64,000 bases of DNA from CBFFRJ01 sp963530515 (lineage in GTDB: Bacteria; Pseudomonadota; Gammaproteobacteria; Enterobacterales; Enterobacteriaceae). Positions 16,884-25,551 of this stretch are shown here, in pieces (the stretch's first letter is position 1; every line of letters starts with the position of its first letter). Position numbers and translations under genes: made by a program. The stretch covers positions 1 through 64,000 of the forward strand of contig CAUSEC010000024.1 of the NCBI GenBank assembly GCA_963530515.1, written 5' to 3'. The notes below the pieces were generated by a model. It had not been told where the DNA came from. It saw nothing but the letters and a program-made list of their open reading frames with translations, and did not search any database.

Positions 16884-16898
16884 GAGAAAAATTTTCTC
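16884..16898. promoter_or_regulatory. Palindrome in the decR / desulfhydrase divergent promoter
   Basis: GAGAAAAATTTTCTC is a perfect odd palindrome with 7-bp arms, ending 13 bp before the decR ATG. Lrp/AsnC regulators bind such AT-centred palindromes, so it is a candidate DecR operator. The TTGCCTTTGGAATACAAT stretch just upstream may hold promoter elements. Confidence 0.5.
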
Positions 16899-16910
16899 TA
16901 TGAGGCGGCT

Positions 16911-17369
16911 ATGATAGATAAAATTGACCGTAAGTTGCTTTCCTTACTGCAAAAGGACTGCTCGCTCTCTTTGCAGGCTCTCGCGGATGCCGTTAATCTG
17001 ACCACCACGCCCTGCTGGAAACGGTTAAAACGCCTGGAAGACGACGGTATTCTTCTGGCGCGGGTGGCGATGCTGGATGCCGAAAAACTCGGGCTGAGTC
17101 TGACCGCCTTTGTGCTGATCAAGACCCAGCATCACAGCAGCGACTGGTATTCCCGCTTCACCGCCGTGGTGACGGAAATGCCCGAAGTGCTCGGATTCTG
17201 GCGTATGGCAGGGGAGTATGATTACCTGCTGCGCGTACAGGTGGCAGACATGAAACGTTACGATGATTTCTACAAGAAGCTGGTCAACAGTGTGCCAGGG
17301 CTATCGGATGTGACGTCGAGTTTTGCCATGGAACAGATTAAATACACCACGGCTTTACCCATAGAATAA
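16911..17369 (+). CDS. decR: Cysteine-responsive Lrp/AsnC regulator DecR
   Basis: 152 residues, the E. coli DecR (YbaO) length. An N-terminal helix-turn-helix (LSLQALADAVNLTTTPCWKRLKRLEDDGIL) is followed by the RAM ligand-sensing domain. DecR activates cysteine detoxification genes when cysteine is abundant; in E. coli its target is cyuPA. Here the adjacent divergent desulfhydrase is the likely target. The start at 16911 follows GAGGCGGCT; the longer upstream frame runs through the promoter and desulfhydrase start. Confidence 0.94.
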   Translation: MIDKIDRKLLSLLQKDCSLSLQALADAVNLTTTPCWKRLKRLEDDGILLARVAMLDAEKLGLSLTAFVLIKTQHHSSDWYSRFTAVVTEMPEVLGFWRMAGEYDYLLRVQVADMKRYDDFYKKLVNSVPGLSDVTSSFAMEQIKYTTALPIE

Positions 17370-17413
17370 CCCTCCCGACATTGTCGGAAAAATCACGTTC
17401 AGGATGTAACCGC

Positions 17414-19177
17414 GTGCGATTATTTGCTCAGTTAAGCTGGTATTTTCGCCGGGAATGGCGACGCTATCTCGGTGCCGTTGGCTTACTTATCATCATTGCC
17501 ATTTTGCAGCTTGTCCCGCCCAAAGTGGTGGGCGTCCTTGTTGATGGTGTAACCCGGCAGCATTTTACCTCCTCTCAGGTGATGATGTGGATTGGCACGC
17601 TGGTGCTGATTGCCATCGTCACCTATCTGCTGCGCTATGTCTGGCGCGTCTGGTTGTTTGGTGCGTCTTACCAGCTGGCGGTGGAACTGCGTGAGGATTT
17701 TTATCGCCAGCTTAGCCGCCAGCACCCGGAGTTCTACCTGCGACACCGCACCGGGGACCTGATGGCCCGTGCAACCAACGACGTTGACCGCGTAGTCTTC
17801 GCCGCCGGGGAAGGGGTGCTGACGCTGGTGGATTCACTGGTGATGGGCTGTGTTGTGCTGATCGTCATGTCAACCCAGATCAGCTGGCAGCTTACCTTAT
17901 TGTCTCTGCTACCTATGCCGATCATGGCGATCGTCATCAAACGCTATGGCGATCAGCTGCACCAGCGCTTCAAGCTGGCGCAGGCGGCGTTCTCTGCGCT
18001 CAACGATCGCACCCAGGAAAGCATGACCAGCATCCGCATGATCAAAGCCTTTGGCCTGGAAGACAGGCAGTCTGCACTGTTTGCCGGTGAGGCGGCGGAC
18101 ACCGGCGAAAAGAACATGCGCGTGGCGCGTGTTGATGCTCGCTTCGACCCGACGATTTATATCGCCATCGGCATGGCGAACCTGCTGGCCATCGGCGGCG
18201 GGAGCTGGATGGTGGTGCAAGGCTCCCTGACGCTCGGGCAGCTCACCAGCTTTATGATGTATCTGGGGCTGATGATTTGGCCGATGTTAGCGCTGGCCTG
18301 GATGTTCAACATTGTGGAGCGCGGCAGTGCGGCCTATACCCGTATCCGCGACATGCTGGCAGAAGCGCCTGTGGTGAGCGACGGCACCGAATCCGTCCCG
18401 GACGGACGCGGCAACCTGGACATCGCTATCCGCGAATTTACGTACCCGCAAACGGCCCATCCCGTTCTGAATGACGTTAACGTTAGCCTGGCACCCGGTC
18501 AGATGCTGGGTATTTGCGGGCCGACTGGTTCAGGGAAAAGTACGTTGCTCTCTCTGATTCAGCGTCATTTTGATGTTGAGCAGGGGGAGATTCGTTTCCA
18601 TGACACGCCGCTGACCGCGCTGAAACTCGATGCGTGGCGCAGCCGCCTGGCCGTCGTCAACCAGACGCCGTTCCTCTTTTCCGATACGGTCGCCAGCAAT
18701 ATCGCGCTCGGTAAACCCGGAGCCACGCGCGAAGAGATTGAGCACGTGGCCCGGCTTGCCAGCGTCCATGACGACATTCTGCGCCTGCCGCAGGGCTATG
18801 AAACAGAGGTAGGCGAGCGTGGCGTGATGCTCTCCGGTGGGCAAAAACAGCGTATTTCGATTGCCCGCGCACTGTTACTGGATGCGGAAATTCTGCTGTT
18901 GGACGACGCGCTGTCAGCGGTTGACGGGCGCACCGAACATCAGATTCTGCACAACCTGCGTCAGTGGGGCGAAGGGCGCACGGTGATTATCAGCGCCCAT
19001 CGCCTGTCTGCGCTGACCGAAGCGAGCGAAATACTGGTGATGCAGCACGGACATATTGCCCAGCGCGGCCAGCATGAACAGCTGGCAGGCCAGCCGGGCT
19101 GGTATCGCGACATGTATCGCTATCAGCAGCTGGAAGCGGCGCTGGATGATGCGCCAGAGGAGGCCAGTCATGCGTAA
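17414..19177 (+). CDS. mdlA: Multidrug-type ABC transporter subunit MdlA
   Basis: 587-residue half-transporter with six transmembrane helices followed by an ATPase domain: Walker A GPTGSGKS, signature LSGGQ, Walker B ILLLDDALS. It forms a heterodimer with MdlB; the exported substrate is not established. The start was placed at GTG 17414 (MRLFAQLSWYFRREW) by alignment to E. coli; AGGA lies nine bases upstream. It overlaps mdlB by 8 bp, indicating translational coupling. It lies 44 bp after decR. Confidence 0.93.
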   Translation: MRLFAQLSWYFRREWRRYLGAVGLLIIIAILQLVPPKVVGVLVDGVTRQHFTSSQVMMWIGTLVLIAIVTYLLRYVWRVWLFGASYQLAVELREDFYRQLSRQHPEFYLRHRTGDLMARATNDVDRVVFAAGEGVLTLVDSLVMGCVVLIVMSTQISWQLTLLSLLPMPIMAIVIKRYGDQLHQRFKLAQAAFSALNDRTQESMTSIRMIKAFGLEDRQSALFAGEAADTGEKNMRVARVDARFDPTIYIAIGMANLLAIGGGSWMVVQGSLTLGQLTSFMMYLGLMIWPMLALAWMFNIVERGSAAYTRIRDMLAEAPVVSDGTESVPDGRGNLDIAIREFTYPQTAHPVLNDVNVSLAPGQMLGICGPTGSGKSTLLSLIQRHFDVEQGEIRFHDTPLTALKLDAWRSRLAVVNQTPFLFSDTVASNIALGKPGATREEIEHVARLASVHDDILRLPQGYETEVGERGVMLSGGQKQRISIARALLLDAEILLLDDALSAVDGRTEHQILHNLRQWGEGRTVIISAHRLSALTEASEILVMQHGHIAQRGQHEQLAGQPGWYRDMYRYQQLEAALDDAPEEASHA

Positions 19178-20948
19178 TTTTGGGCAACTATGGCCGACGT
19201 TAAAGCGACTGCTGGTGTACGGAAAACCCTGGCGTAAACAGCTGATCAAAGCCGTGCTGATGCTGTGGGTCGCGGCGGCAGCCGAAGTGACCGGGCCGGC
19301 GCTTATCAGTTATTTCATCGATAATATGGTGGCAAAAAGCTATCTGCCTTTGGGGCTGGTCGCGGGTCTGGTGGTGGCCTATGTTGGCCTGCAATTCCTC
19401 GCCGCCGGGCTCCATTACGCGCAGGCATTACTGTTCAACCAGGCGGCGGTCGGCGTCGTGCAGCAACTGCGTACCGACGTGATGGATGCGGCACTTCGCC
19501 AGCCACTTAACGCCTTTGATACTCAGCCGGTGGGGCAGATTATTTCGCGTGTGACCAACGACACGGAAGTTATCCGCGACCTGTACGTAACGGTAGTGGC
19601 AACGGTGCTGCGCAGCGCGGCGTTGATTGGCGCCATGCTGGTGGCGATGTTCAGCCTCGACTGGCGTATGGCGCTGGTGGCCATTGCCATCTTCCCGGCG
19701 GTGCTGATCGTGATGCTGATTTATCAGCGTTACAGCACGCCCATCGTCAGACGCATGCGTGCATACCTTGCCGATATTAACGACGGTTTTAACGAAGTCA
19801 TCAACGGGATGAGCGTCATTCAGCAGTTCCGTCAGCAGGGGCGTTTTGGCGAGAGAATGGGCGAGGCGAGCCGCTCCCACTATCTGGCCCGTATGCAAAC
19901 CCTGCGTCTCGATGGTTTCCTGCTGCGCCCATTGCTGAGCTTGTTTACTACGCTCATCCTCTGCGGTTTGCTGATGCTGTTCGGTTTTAGCACCACCGGG
20001 TCCGTTGAGGTCGGGGTGCTGTATGCCTTTATTAGCTATCTTGGCCGACTGAACGAGCCGCTTATTGAGCTGACCACCCAACAGTCGATGTTGCAGCAGG
20101 CGGTAGTGGCCGGTGAGCGTGTCTTTGAGCTGATGGACTGCCCGCGCCAGACCTACGGCTACGACGACGAGCCGCTGAAAAGCGGTGCTATCGATATCGA
20201 TAATGTGTCGTTTGCCTACCGGGAAGACCAACTGGTGTTACAGGACATCAGCCTGAGCGTTCCTCCCCGCAGTTTTGTGGCGCTGGTTGGGCACACTGGC
20301 AGCGGGAAAAGTACGCTTGCGAACTTGCTCATGGGCTATTACCCGTTAACGAAAGGGGAAATCCGCCTGGACGGTCGCCCGCTCTCAGCCCTGAGCCATG
20401 CGTCGCTGCGCAAAGGGGTGGCGATGGTGCAGCAGGATCCGGTGGTAATGGCGGACAGCTTCTTTGCTAACGTGGCGCTGGGCCGCGATATCTCAGAGGA
20501 ACAGGTCTGGCAGGCGCTGGAGACCGTGCAGCTCGCGGAACTGGCGCGTGGCATGAGTGACGGCATCCATACGCGCCTGGGAGAGCAGGGGAATAACCTC
20601 TCCGTTGGGCAAAAGCAACTGCTTGCGCTGGCGCGTGTGCTGGTGGATACACCGCAGATTTTGATCCTTGATGAAGCCACTGCGAATATCGATTCCGGCA
20701 CCGAGCAGGCGATTCAACAGGCCCTTAAGGCGGTGCGTGAGCATACGACTCTGGTGGTGATTGCCCACCGCTTGTCGACCATTGTTGAAGCCGGAACCAT
20801 TCTTGTGCTTCACCGTGGGCAGGCCGTTGAGCGGGGCACGCATCAGCAACTCCTTGAAGCAAAAGGACGTTACTGGCAGATGTATCAGCTGCAACTTGCC
20901 GGGGAAGAACTGGCGGCCAGTGTCAGAGAAGAATCGCTAATGGCCTGA
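19170..20948 (+). CDS. mdlB: Multidrug-type ABC transporter subunit MdlB
   Basis: 592-residue ABC half-transporter, partner of MdlA. Six N-terminal transmembrane segments are followed by Walker A GHTGSGKS, a slightly degenerate signature LSVGQ and Walker B ILILDEATA. The ATG at 19170 overlaps the mdlA stop and is preceded by GAGGAGG inside mdlA. The following 60 bp hold a hairpin that doubles as an NtrC site. Confidence 0.94.
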   Translation: MRNFGQLWPTLKRLLVYGKPWRKQLIKAVLMLWVAAAAEVTGPALISYFIDNMVAKSYLPLGLVAGLVVAYVGLQFLAAGLHYAQALLFNQAAVGVVQQLRTDVMDAALRQPLNAFDTQPVGQIISRVTNDTEVIRDLYVTVVATVLRSAALIGAMLVAMFSLDWRMALVAIAIFPAVLIVMLIYQRYSTPIVRRMRAYLADINDGFNEVINGMSVIQQFRQQGRFGERMGEASRSHYLARMQTLRLDGFLLRPLLSLFTTLILCGLLMLFGFSTTGSVEVGVLYAFISYLGRLNEPLIELTTQQSMLQQAVVAGERVFELMDCPRQTYGYDDEPLKSGAIDIDNVSFAYREDQLVLQDISLSVPPRSFVALVGHTGSGKSTLANLLMGYYPLTKGEIRLDGRPLSALSHASLRKGVAMVQQDPVVMADSFFANVALGRDISEEQVWQALETVQLAELARGMSDGIHTRLGEQGNNLSVGQKQLLALARVLVDTPQILILDEATANIDSGTEQAIQQALKAVREHTTLVVIAHRLSTIVEAGTILVLHRGQAVERGTHQQLLEAKGRYWQMYQLQLAGEELAASVREESLMA

Positions 20949-21002
20949 TGCACCATAATCAGGCAGGCTACTGACAGGAATCCCTGTTGGTGCAAAAAAC
21001 TA

Positions 21003-21037
21003 ACGCACCACGCACTATCGTGGTGCGTTTTTCTTTT
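21003..21037 (+). terminator. mdlB terminator overlapping an NtrC site
   Basis: A 10-bp stem ACGCACCACG / CGTGGTGCGT with a six-base loop, followed by TTTTTCTTTT. Its right arm is shared with the NtrC-type dyad at 21012-21026. Confidence 0.75.
21012..21026. promoter_or_regulatory. NtrC enhancer site of glnK-amtB
   Basis: GCAC-N7-GTGC (GCACTATCGTGGTGC) fits the NtrC dyad. Its centre is about 140 bp upstream of the predicted sigma-54 start, a normal enhancer distance. A weaker half-site resembling TGCACCA begins at 20949. Confidence 0.7.
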
Positions 21038-21132
21038 CCAGGAACAATCTGAACTCGTCTCATTTTCTTCTCCCGATGTGAGTACCCCCATCTCAGGGCA
21101 TAACAGCCTGAAAATTGCTCAATTTTCATTTC

Positions 21133-21148
21133 TGGCACAGCCCTTGCA
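21133..21148 (+). promoter_or_regulatory. Sigma-54 promoter of glnK
   Basis: TGGCACAGCCCTTGCA matches the RpoN consensus with GG (-24) and GC (-12) correctly spaced, 55 bp before the glnK ATG. This makes the operon nitrogen-limitation inducible. Confidence 0.93.
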
Positions 21149-21203
21149 ATATCTTCTGCGTGTTAGCTGCGGCCATTATCGATTTTCGACTGGAGGGGGA
21201 TCT

Positions 21204-21542
21204 ATGAAGCTGGTTACCGTGGTCATTAAGCCATTCAAACTGGAAGACGTTCGAGAAGCACTGTCTTCAATTGGTATTCAAGGCTTGACCGTTACTGAAG
21301 TGAAAGGGTTTGGGCGTCAGAAAGGCCATGCTGAACTTTACCGTGGTGCAGAGTACAGCGTTAACTTCCTGCCAAAAGTGAAGATTGACGTGGCAATTGC
21401 TGATGATCAGCTTGATGAAGTGATTGATGTCATTAGCAAAGCGGCCTACACCGGAAAAATTGGCGACGGCAAAATTTTCGTTGCTGAGCTGCAACGTGTC
21501 ATTCGTATTCGTACCGGCGAAGCCGACGAAGCGGCACTGTAA
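21204..21542 (+). CDS. glnK: Nitrogen regulatory P-II protein GlnK
   Basis: 112-residue PII signal protein that binds ATP/ADP and 2-oxoglutarate and plugs the AmtB channel when ammonium rises. The T-loop tyrosine that GlnD uridylylates is Tyr51 (ELYRGAEYSVNF). The start at 21204 follows GGAGGGGG. Cotranscribed with amtB 33 bp downstream from the sigma-54 promoter. Confidence 0.98.
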   Translation: MKLVTVVIKPFKLEDVREALSSIGIQGLTVTEVKGFGRQKGHAELYRGAEYSVNFLPKVKIDVAIADDQLDEVIDVISKAAYTGKIGDGKIFVAELQRVIRIRTGEADEAAL

Positions 21543-21575
21543 TACCTGCACACAGTGAGAAGGATGGGGAATAAA

Positions 21576-22862
21576 ATGAAGAAAGTAACATTGAAAGCAG
21601 GTCTTGCCTCGCTGGCATTACTGCCAGGCCTGGCGATGGCCGCTCCGGCGGTCGCTGATAAAGCTGACAACGCCTTTATGATGATTTGCACCGCGCTGGT
21701 GCTGTTCATGACTATCCCAGGCATCGCCCTGTTCTACGGCGGCTTGATCCGTGGCAAAAACGTGCTCTCCATGCTGACGCAGGTCGCCGTGACGTTCGCG
21801 CTGGTTTGTGTCTTGTGGGTTGTTTATGGCTACTCCCTGGCCTTCGGCACTGGTGGTAACTTCTTCGGCAGCTTCGACTGGGTGATGCTGAAAAACATTG
21901 AACTCAAAGCGCTGATGGGCACGTTCTATCAGTACATTCATGTCGCGTTCCAGGGTTCATTCGCCTGTATTACCGTCGGTCTTATCGTCGGTGCGCTGGC
22001 TGAACGTATTCGCTTCTCTGCGGTGCTGATCTTTGTTGTGGTCTGGCTGACGCTCTCCTACGTACCGATTGCACACATGGTCTGGGGTGGTGGTCTGCTG
22101 GCAACGCACGGTGCAATGGACTTCGCGGGCGGTACTGTTGTCCATATCAATGCCGCAGTTGCTGGTCTGGTGGGTGCCTACCTGATTGGCAAACGTGTGG
22201 GCTTCGGTAAAGAAGCGTTCAAACCGCACAACCTGCCGATGGTCTTCACCGGTACAGCGATCCTCTACTTCGGCTGGTTCGGCTTCAACGCCGGTTCCGC
22301 AAGCGCTGCTAACGAAATCGCCGGACTGGCTTTCGTGAACACCGTGGTGGCAACAGCGGGTGCGATTCTCTCCTGGGTGTTTGGTGAGTGGGCACTGCGT
22401 GGCAAACCGTCTCTGCTGGGTGCCTGTTCCGGTGCGATTGCAGGTCTGGTGGGTATCACCCCGGCATGTGGTTACGTCGGTGTCGGTGGCGCGCTGATCG
22501 TCGGTCTGGTCGCCGGTCTGGCAGGTCTCTGGGGTGTAACATCCCTGAAACGCTTGCTGCGTGTGGATGACCCATGCGATGTGTTCGGTGTGCACGGTGT
22601 TTGCGGTATCGTCGGTTGTATCATGACCGGTATCTTCGCCGCGACGTCTCTGGGTGGTGTGGGTTATGCAGAAGGCGTGAGCATGGGCCATCAGGTTCTG
22701 GTACAGCTGGAAAGTATCGCTATCACCATCGTGTGGTCAGGTGTAGTGGCCTTTATCGGTTACAAGCTGGCTGACATGACCGTGGGTCTGCGTGTACCGG
22801 AAGATCAAGAGCGCGAAGGGCTGGACGTCAACAGCCACGGCGAAAACGCCTACAACGCCTGA
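21576..22862 (+). CDS. amtB: Ammonium channel AmtB
   Basis: 428-residue trimeric inner-membrane ammonium transporter with a cleaved signal peptide (ending MAAPAVA) and eleven transmembrane helices. Twin pore histidines are visible in the HINAAVAGLVGAY and FGVHGVCGIVG segments. The start at 21576 (MKKVTLK) gives the E. coli length; the upstream ATG 21 bp earlier would extend the signal peptide. Partner of GlnK. Confidence 0.97.
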   Translation: MKKVTLKAGLASLALLPGLAMAAPAVADKADNAFMMICTALVLFMTIPGIALFYGGLIRGKNVLSMLTQVAVTFALVCVLWVVYGYSLAFGTGGNFFGSFDWVMLKNIELKALMGTFYQYIHVAFQGSFACITVGLIVGALAERIRFSAVLIFVVVWLTLSYVPIAHMVWGGGLLATHGAMDFAGGTVVHINAAVAGLVGAYLIGKRVGFGKEAFKPHNLPMVFTGTAILYFGWFGFNAGSASAANEIAGLAFVNTVVATAGAILSWVFGEWALRGKPSLLGACSGAIAGLVGITPACGYVGVGGALIVGLVAGLAGLWGVTSLKRLLRVDDPCDVFGVHGVCGIVGCIMTGIFAATSLGGVGYAEGVSMGHQVLVQLESIAITIVWSGVVAFIGYKLADMTVGLRVPEDQEREGLDVNSHGENAYNA

Positions 22863-22894
22863 TTCAGTCTGGACTGAGTTATCTCCAAAGCGAC

Positions 22895-22921
22895 AAAAGC
22901 CTCCCACCGGGAGGCTTTTTT
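22895..22921. terminator. Bidirectional terminator between amtB and tesB
   Basis: An 11-bp perfect stem AAAAGCCTCCC / GGGAGGCTTTT with a three-base loop. T runs occur on both strands, so it can end both amtB and the convergent tesB transcript. Confidence 0.9.
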
Positions 22922-22936
22922 ATGTCGCAAAGGGCA

Positions 22937-23800
22937 TCAGGCTCCGCGGTTACGCATCACCCCTTCCTGCACCGTAGAGGCGACAAGCACGCCATCACGG
23001 TTATAAAACTCGCCGCGAACAAAGCCGCGTGCGCTGGACGCTGAAGTGCTTTCCACGCTGTAAAGCAGCCAGTCGTTCAGATCGAAAGGACGGTGGAACC
23101 ACATGGAGTGATCGATGGTCGCCACCTGCATCCCTTTTTCCAGGAAACCCACGCCGTGAGGCTGAAGCGCAACCAGCAGGAAGTGGAAATCCGATGCATA
23201 CCCAAGCAGATACTGCTGAACGCGTAAATCCTGCGGCAGCTGGCCATTCGCCCGCATCCACACCTGGCGTGTCGGCTCCGCTTTATGGCCTTTTAGCGGG
23301 TTATGGAATTCCACCGGACGGATTTCAATGGGCTTGTCGCCGAGAAACTTCTCTTTCACCAGCGGCGGTAAAAAGGCCGACAGCTCCCGGGCAATGTCTG
23401 TTTCTGATTTCAGCGATTCAGGGCCAGGCGCATACGGCATGGTTTTTTGATGCTCGTAGCCCGATTCCGGTGCCTGGAATGACGCTGTCATGTAGAAAAT
23501 AGGTTTACCGTTTTGAATGGCGGCGACGCGGCGGGCGCTGAAGCTGTTGCCATCGCGCAACACTTCCACATCGTAGATTATCGGTTTTTGACTATCGCCA
23601 GGGCGCAGAAAATAGCTGTGAAAGGAGTGAACCAGACGGTCGGCCGGCACGGTCTCTTTGGCAGCATATAACGCCTGCCCCACGACCTGGCCCCCGAAGA
23701 CCTGGCGCAACCCTAAATCTTCACTTTGCCCACGAAAAAGGCCCTCTTCAATTTTTTCCAGATTCAGTAATGACAGCAGATTGTTAAGCGCCTGACTCAT
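22937..23800 (-). CDS. tesB: Acyl-CoA thioesterase II TesB
   Basis: 287-residue double-hotdog thioesterase cleaving medium- and long-chain acyl-CoAs in the cytoplasm. It is close to E. coli TesB throughout (LFRGQSEDLGLRQVFGGQVV, IDHSMWFHRPFDLNDWLLY, SSARGFVRGEFYNRDGVLVA). The family's Asp/Thr/Gln active-site positions fall within these C-terminal blocks. The start at 23800 was chosen by homology; the frame upstream is open for 92 codons but overlaps the ybaY promoter. Confidence 0.96.
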   Translation of the reverse strand: MSQALNNLLSLLNLEKIEEGLFRGQSEDLGLRQVFGGQVVGQALYAAKETVPADRLVHSFHSYFLRPGDSQKPIIYDVEVLRDGNSFSARRVAAIQNGKPIFYMTASFQAPESGYEHQKTMPYAPGPESLKSETDIARELSAFLPPLVKEKFLGDKPIEIRPVEFHNPLKGHKAEPTRQVWMRANGQLPQDLRVQQYLLGYASDFHFLLVALQPHGVGFLEKGMQVATIDHSMWFHRPFDLNDWLLYSVESTSASSARGFVRGEFYNRDGVLVASTVQEGVMRNRGA

Positions 23801-24014
23801 AGGTGTCCTCAATAAAATAAACGCCGCCGAAGCGAATGATTCGAATAGTATAACCTGGAAATTAAAGTGGTCGGATGGGTGCAATAATCTGAATAGATGG
23901 GGGTTTGCAGGAAGAAATCGGGGACATGTGCCACACTTGAAGACGTTACGAGGATTTGACCACACATTCTGGCAGGACGACCTCCTGTTAGTGCATTGAA
24001 GATAAGGAGAACTC

Positions 24015-24584
24015 ATGAAACTCGTGCACATGTTAAGTGGTTTGGCCGTGGCGGTTGCACTGGCTGGCTGCGCCAAAAAGGGCGCAGATATTCCAACCCC
24101 AGCACCGAACCCTAACGCCTCCGGGGCGGTCAGTCAGACGGTTATCGCACAGCCAAACGTCTCAGGGACGGTATGGATCCGTCAAAAAGTGGCGCTGCCA
24201 CCGGATGCGGTCTTAACCGTCACGGTGTCTGATGCCAGCCTGGCCGATGCGCCATCGAAAATTATCGCCCAGAAAGCGGTGCGTACCGAAGGTAAACAGT
24301 CTCCGTTTAGCTTCGTGCTCCCGTTCAATCCGTCCGACATCCAGCCTAATGCCCGTATTCTGCTGAGCGCGGCCATCACGATTAACGACAAACTTGTCTT
24401 TATCACCGATACCGTCAAACCCATCATTAATCAGGGTGGGACAAAAGCTGAGCTGACGCTGGTGCCTGTCCAGCAGACGGCGGTGCCGCTGCAGGAAAAC
24501 GGCGGGGCGGCCACGACGGTGCCTTCAACGTCACCGACTCAGGTCAACCCTTCGGCAGCCACACCTGCGCCGACGCAAATGTAA
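24015..24584 (+). CDS. ybaY: YbaY family lipoprotein
   Basis: 189-residue lipoprotein with lipobox LAGC (Cys20). The centre is a type III secretion pilotin-like YbaY beta-domain (residues about 40-145), and the tail is Pro/Ala/Thr-rich and low complexity. Function unknown; E. coli YbaY has been linked to osmotic stress response. AAGGAG precedes the start. Convergent with ybaZ. Confidence 0.93.
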   Translation: MKLVHMLSGLAVAVALAGCAKKGADIPTPAPNPNASGAVSQTVIAQPNVSGTVWIRQKVALPPDAVLTVTVSDASLADAPSKIIAQKAVRTEGKQSPFSFVLPFNPSDIQPNARILLSAAITINDKLVFITDTVKPIINQGGTKAELTLVPVQQTAVPLQENGGAATTVPSTSPTQVNPSAATPAPTQM

Positions 24585-24624
24585 GCCTGACCCGTCTCCT
24601 CTCCCTTTAATGGGGGAGGAGGTT

Positions 24625-24936
24625 TCAGTAAATCCAGCGGTAATGCTGTAGATCGATTTGCCCACTGCCCGAGACCACCACCCCTTCCTGCAATAACGCC
24701 TGGCGCTGGCGCTGTAAATCCGGCCCGGTCAGCGATATACAACCGTGACGATTCACCACCCGATGCCAGGGAAGCGTGCTGCCTTCCGGTAACCGCTTAA
24801 GTACGCCGCCGACCTGTCTTGCCGCGCGCGGAGAACCCGCCAGCCTTGCGACATCGCCATACGTGGTAACAAAACCTTCCGGGATAGAAGCAACAATTTG
24901 CCAGACCCGTTGAGGGAAAGAATCGTGATTATCCAT
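24625..24936 (-). CDS. ybaZ: Alkyltransferase-like DNA repair protein Atl
   Basis: 103 residues resembling the DNA-binding domain of O6-alkylguanine-DNA alkyltransferase. The active-site PCHRV is replaced by PWHRVV, so it cannot dealkylate; the family binds O6-alkylguanine lesions and recruits nucleotide excision repair. The HTH with arginine finger (GSPRAARQVGGVLKRLP) is intact. It starts MDNHDSFPQRV and lacks about 26 N-terminal residues annotated for E. coli, which probably reflects start choice. Confidence 0.93.
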   Translation of the reverse strand: MDNHDSFPQRVWQIVASIPEGFVTTYGDVARLAGSPRAARQVGGVLKRLPEGSTLPWHRVVNRHGCISLTGPDLQRQRQALLQEGVVVSGSGQIDLQHYRWIY

Positions 24937-25031
24937 AAACCCTTCCTGATGCTTGAGCTTTCAGGATATCAGGGTGTTAGCCTCTGTGAAGGGGCAATCG
25001 TGCAAGAAAACAGCATCTGTTTGCCGGTCGC

Positions 25032-25060
25032 TTGCAATTGGGGGGATGGACAGGGATAAT
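25032..25060 (+). promoter_or_regulatory. Promoter of ffs
   Basis: -35 TTGCAA (25032-25037) and -10 GATAAT (25055-25060) with exact 17-bp spacing and a GC-rich discriminator typical of stringently controlled RNA genes. It predicts a start near 25067, leaving about 25 bases of 5' leader for RNase P removal as in E. coli. Confidence 0.8.
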
Positions 25061-25092
25061 GCGCCAGCGCGTTGGGTAACAACGCTCTCAAT

Positions 25093-25206
25093 GGAGGCTC
25101 TGTTGGTTCTCCCGCAATGCTACTTTGTTTACCAGGTCAGGTCCGGAAGGAAGCAGCCAAGGCAAAGAACGCGTGTGCCGGGATGTAGCTGGCAGGGCCT
25201 CCACCC
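25093..25206 (+). ncRNA. ffs: 4.5S RNA (bacterial SRP RNA)
   Basis: 114 nt, the E. coli length. The conserved domain IV hairpin with GTCCGGAAGGAAGCAGCC is intact and binds Ffh. The two ends pair as a long stem: 5' GGAGGCTCTG with 3' CAGGGCCTCC, including a compensated A-T change relative to the E. coli GGGGGC/GCCCCC pair. The RNA works with Ffh and FtsY in cotranslational membrane targeting. Confidence 0.96.
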
Positions 25207-25223
25207 ATTTCAGCCCCCTGGTT

Positions 25224-25272
25224 TTCTCTTCTCTTCTCTTCTCTTCTCTTCTCTTCTCTTCTCTTCTCTTCT
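25224..25272. repeat. (TTCTC)9 pentanucleotide microsatellite
   Basis: Nine perfect tandem copies of TTCTC plus four bases of a tenth, starting 18 bp after the end of 4.5S RNA. The tract is strictly pyrimidine on the plus strand. It is not inside a believable gene; the Leu/Ser-repeat frames across it are artefacts. Confidence 0.97.
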
Positions 25273-25551
25273 TGCACCTCTCTGACTTTTTTGGCCCACC
25301 GGGGCACTCAAATACCCTCAGCGCAATATTGTTAACCCTCTCTGCTTAACCCTGCATTCTGTAATATATTTATTCGATTTCATGCTTTTGGTCATCTCAC
25401 TGAAATAATACCTTCATATAACTGTCATAATTGAATTGCAAAATAAAGTTGGGAAATTTTCAAGTTGTCATAACAGTTAAATATAACTCTGGATCAAGGT
25501 ATTAACTTAGTGTATTAATATTTCATCTTATTCACACGAGAAGGGATAATC
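25273..25551. other. AT-rich spacer before the small operon
   Basis: About 280 bases, strongly AT-rich after 25340, with no supported gene. It presumably holds the promoter of the following two-gene unit; a convincing -35/-10 pair was not identified. The base composition contrasts with the GC-rich lac genes downstream. Confidence 0.5.

Noticed and set aside
24953..25285. 110-codon frame over the ffs promoter and RNA
   Set aside because: It crosses a certain RNA gene and ends in the repeat, so it is not coding.
25125..25349. Frames encoding repeated Phe-Ser-Ser-Leu-Leu across the microsatellite
   Set aside because: Created by the (TTCTC)n repeat and overlapping 4.5S RNA. No start signal.
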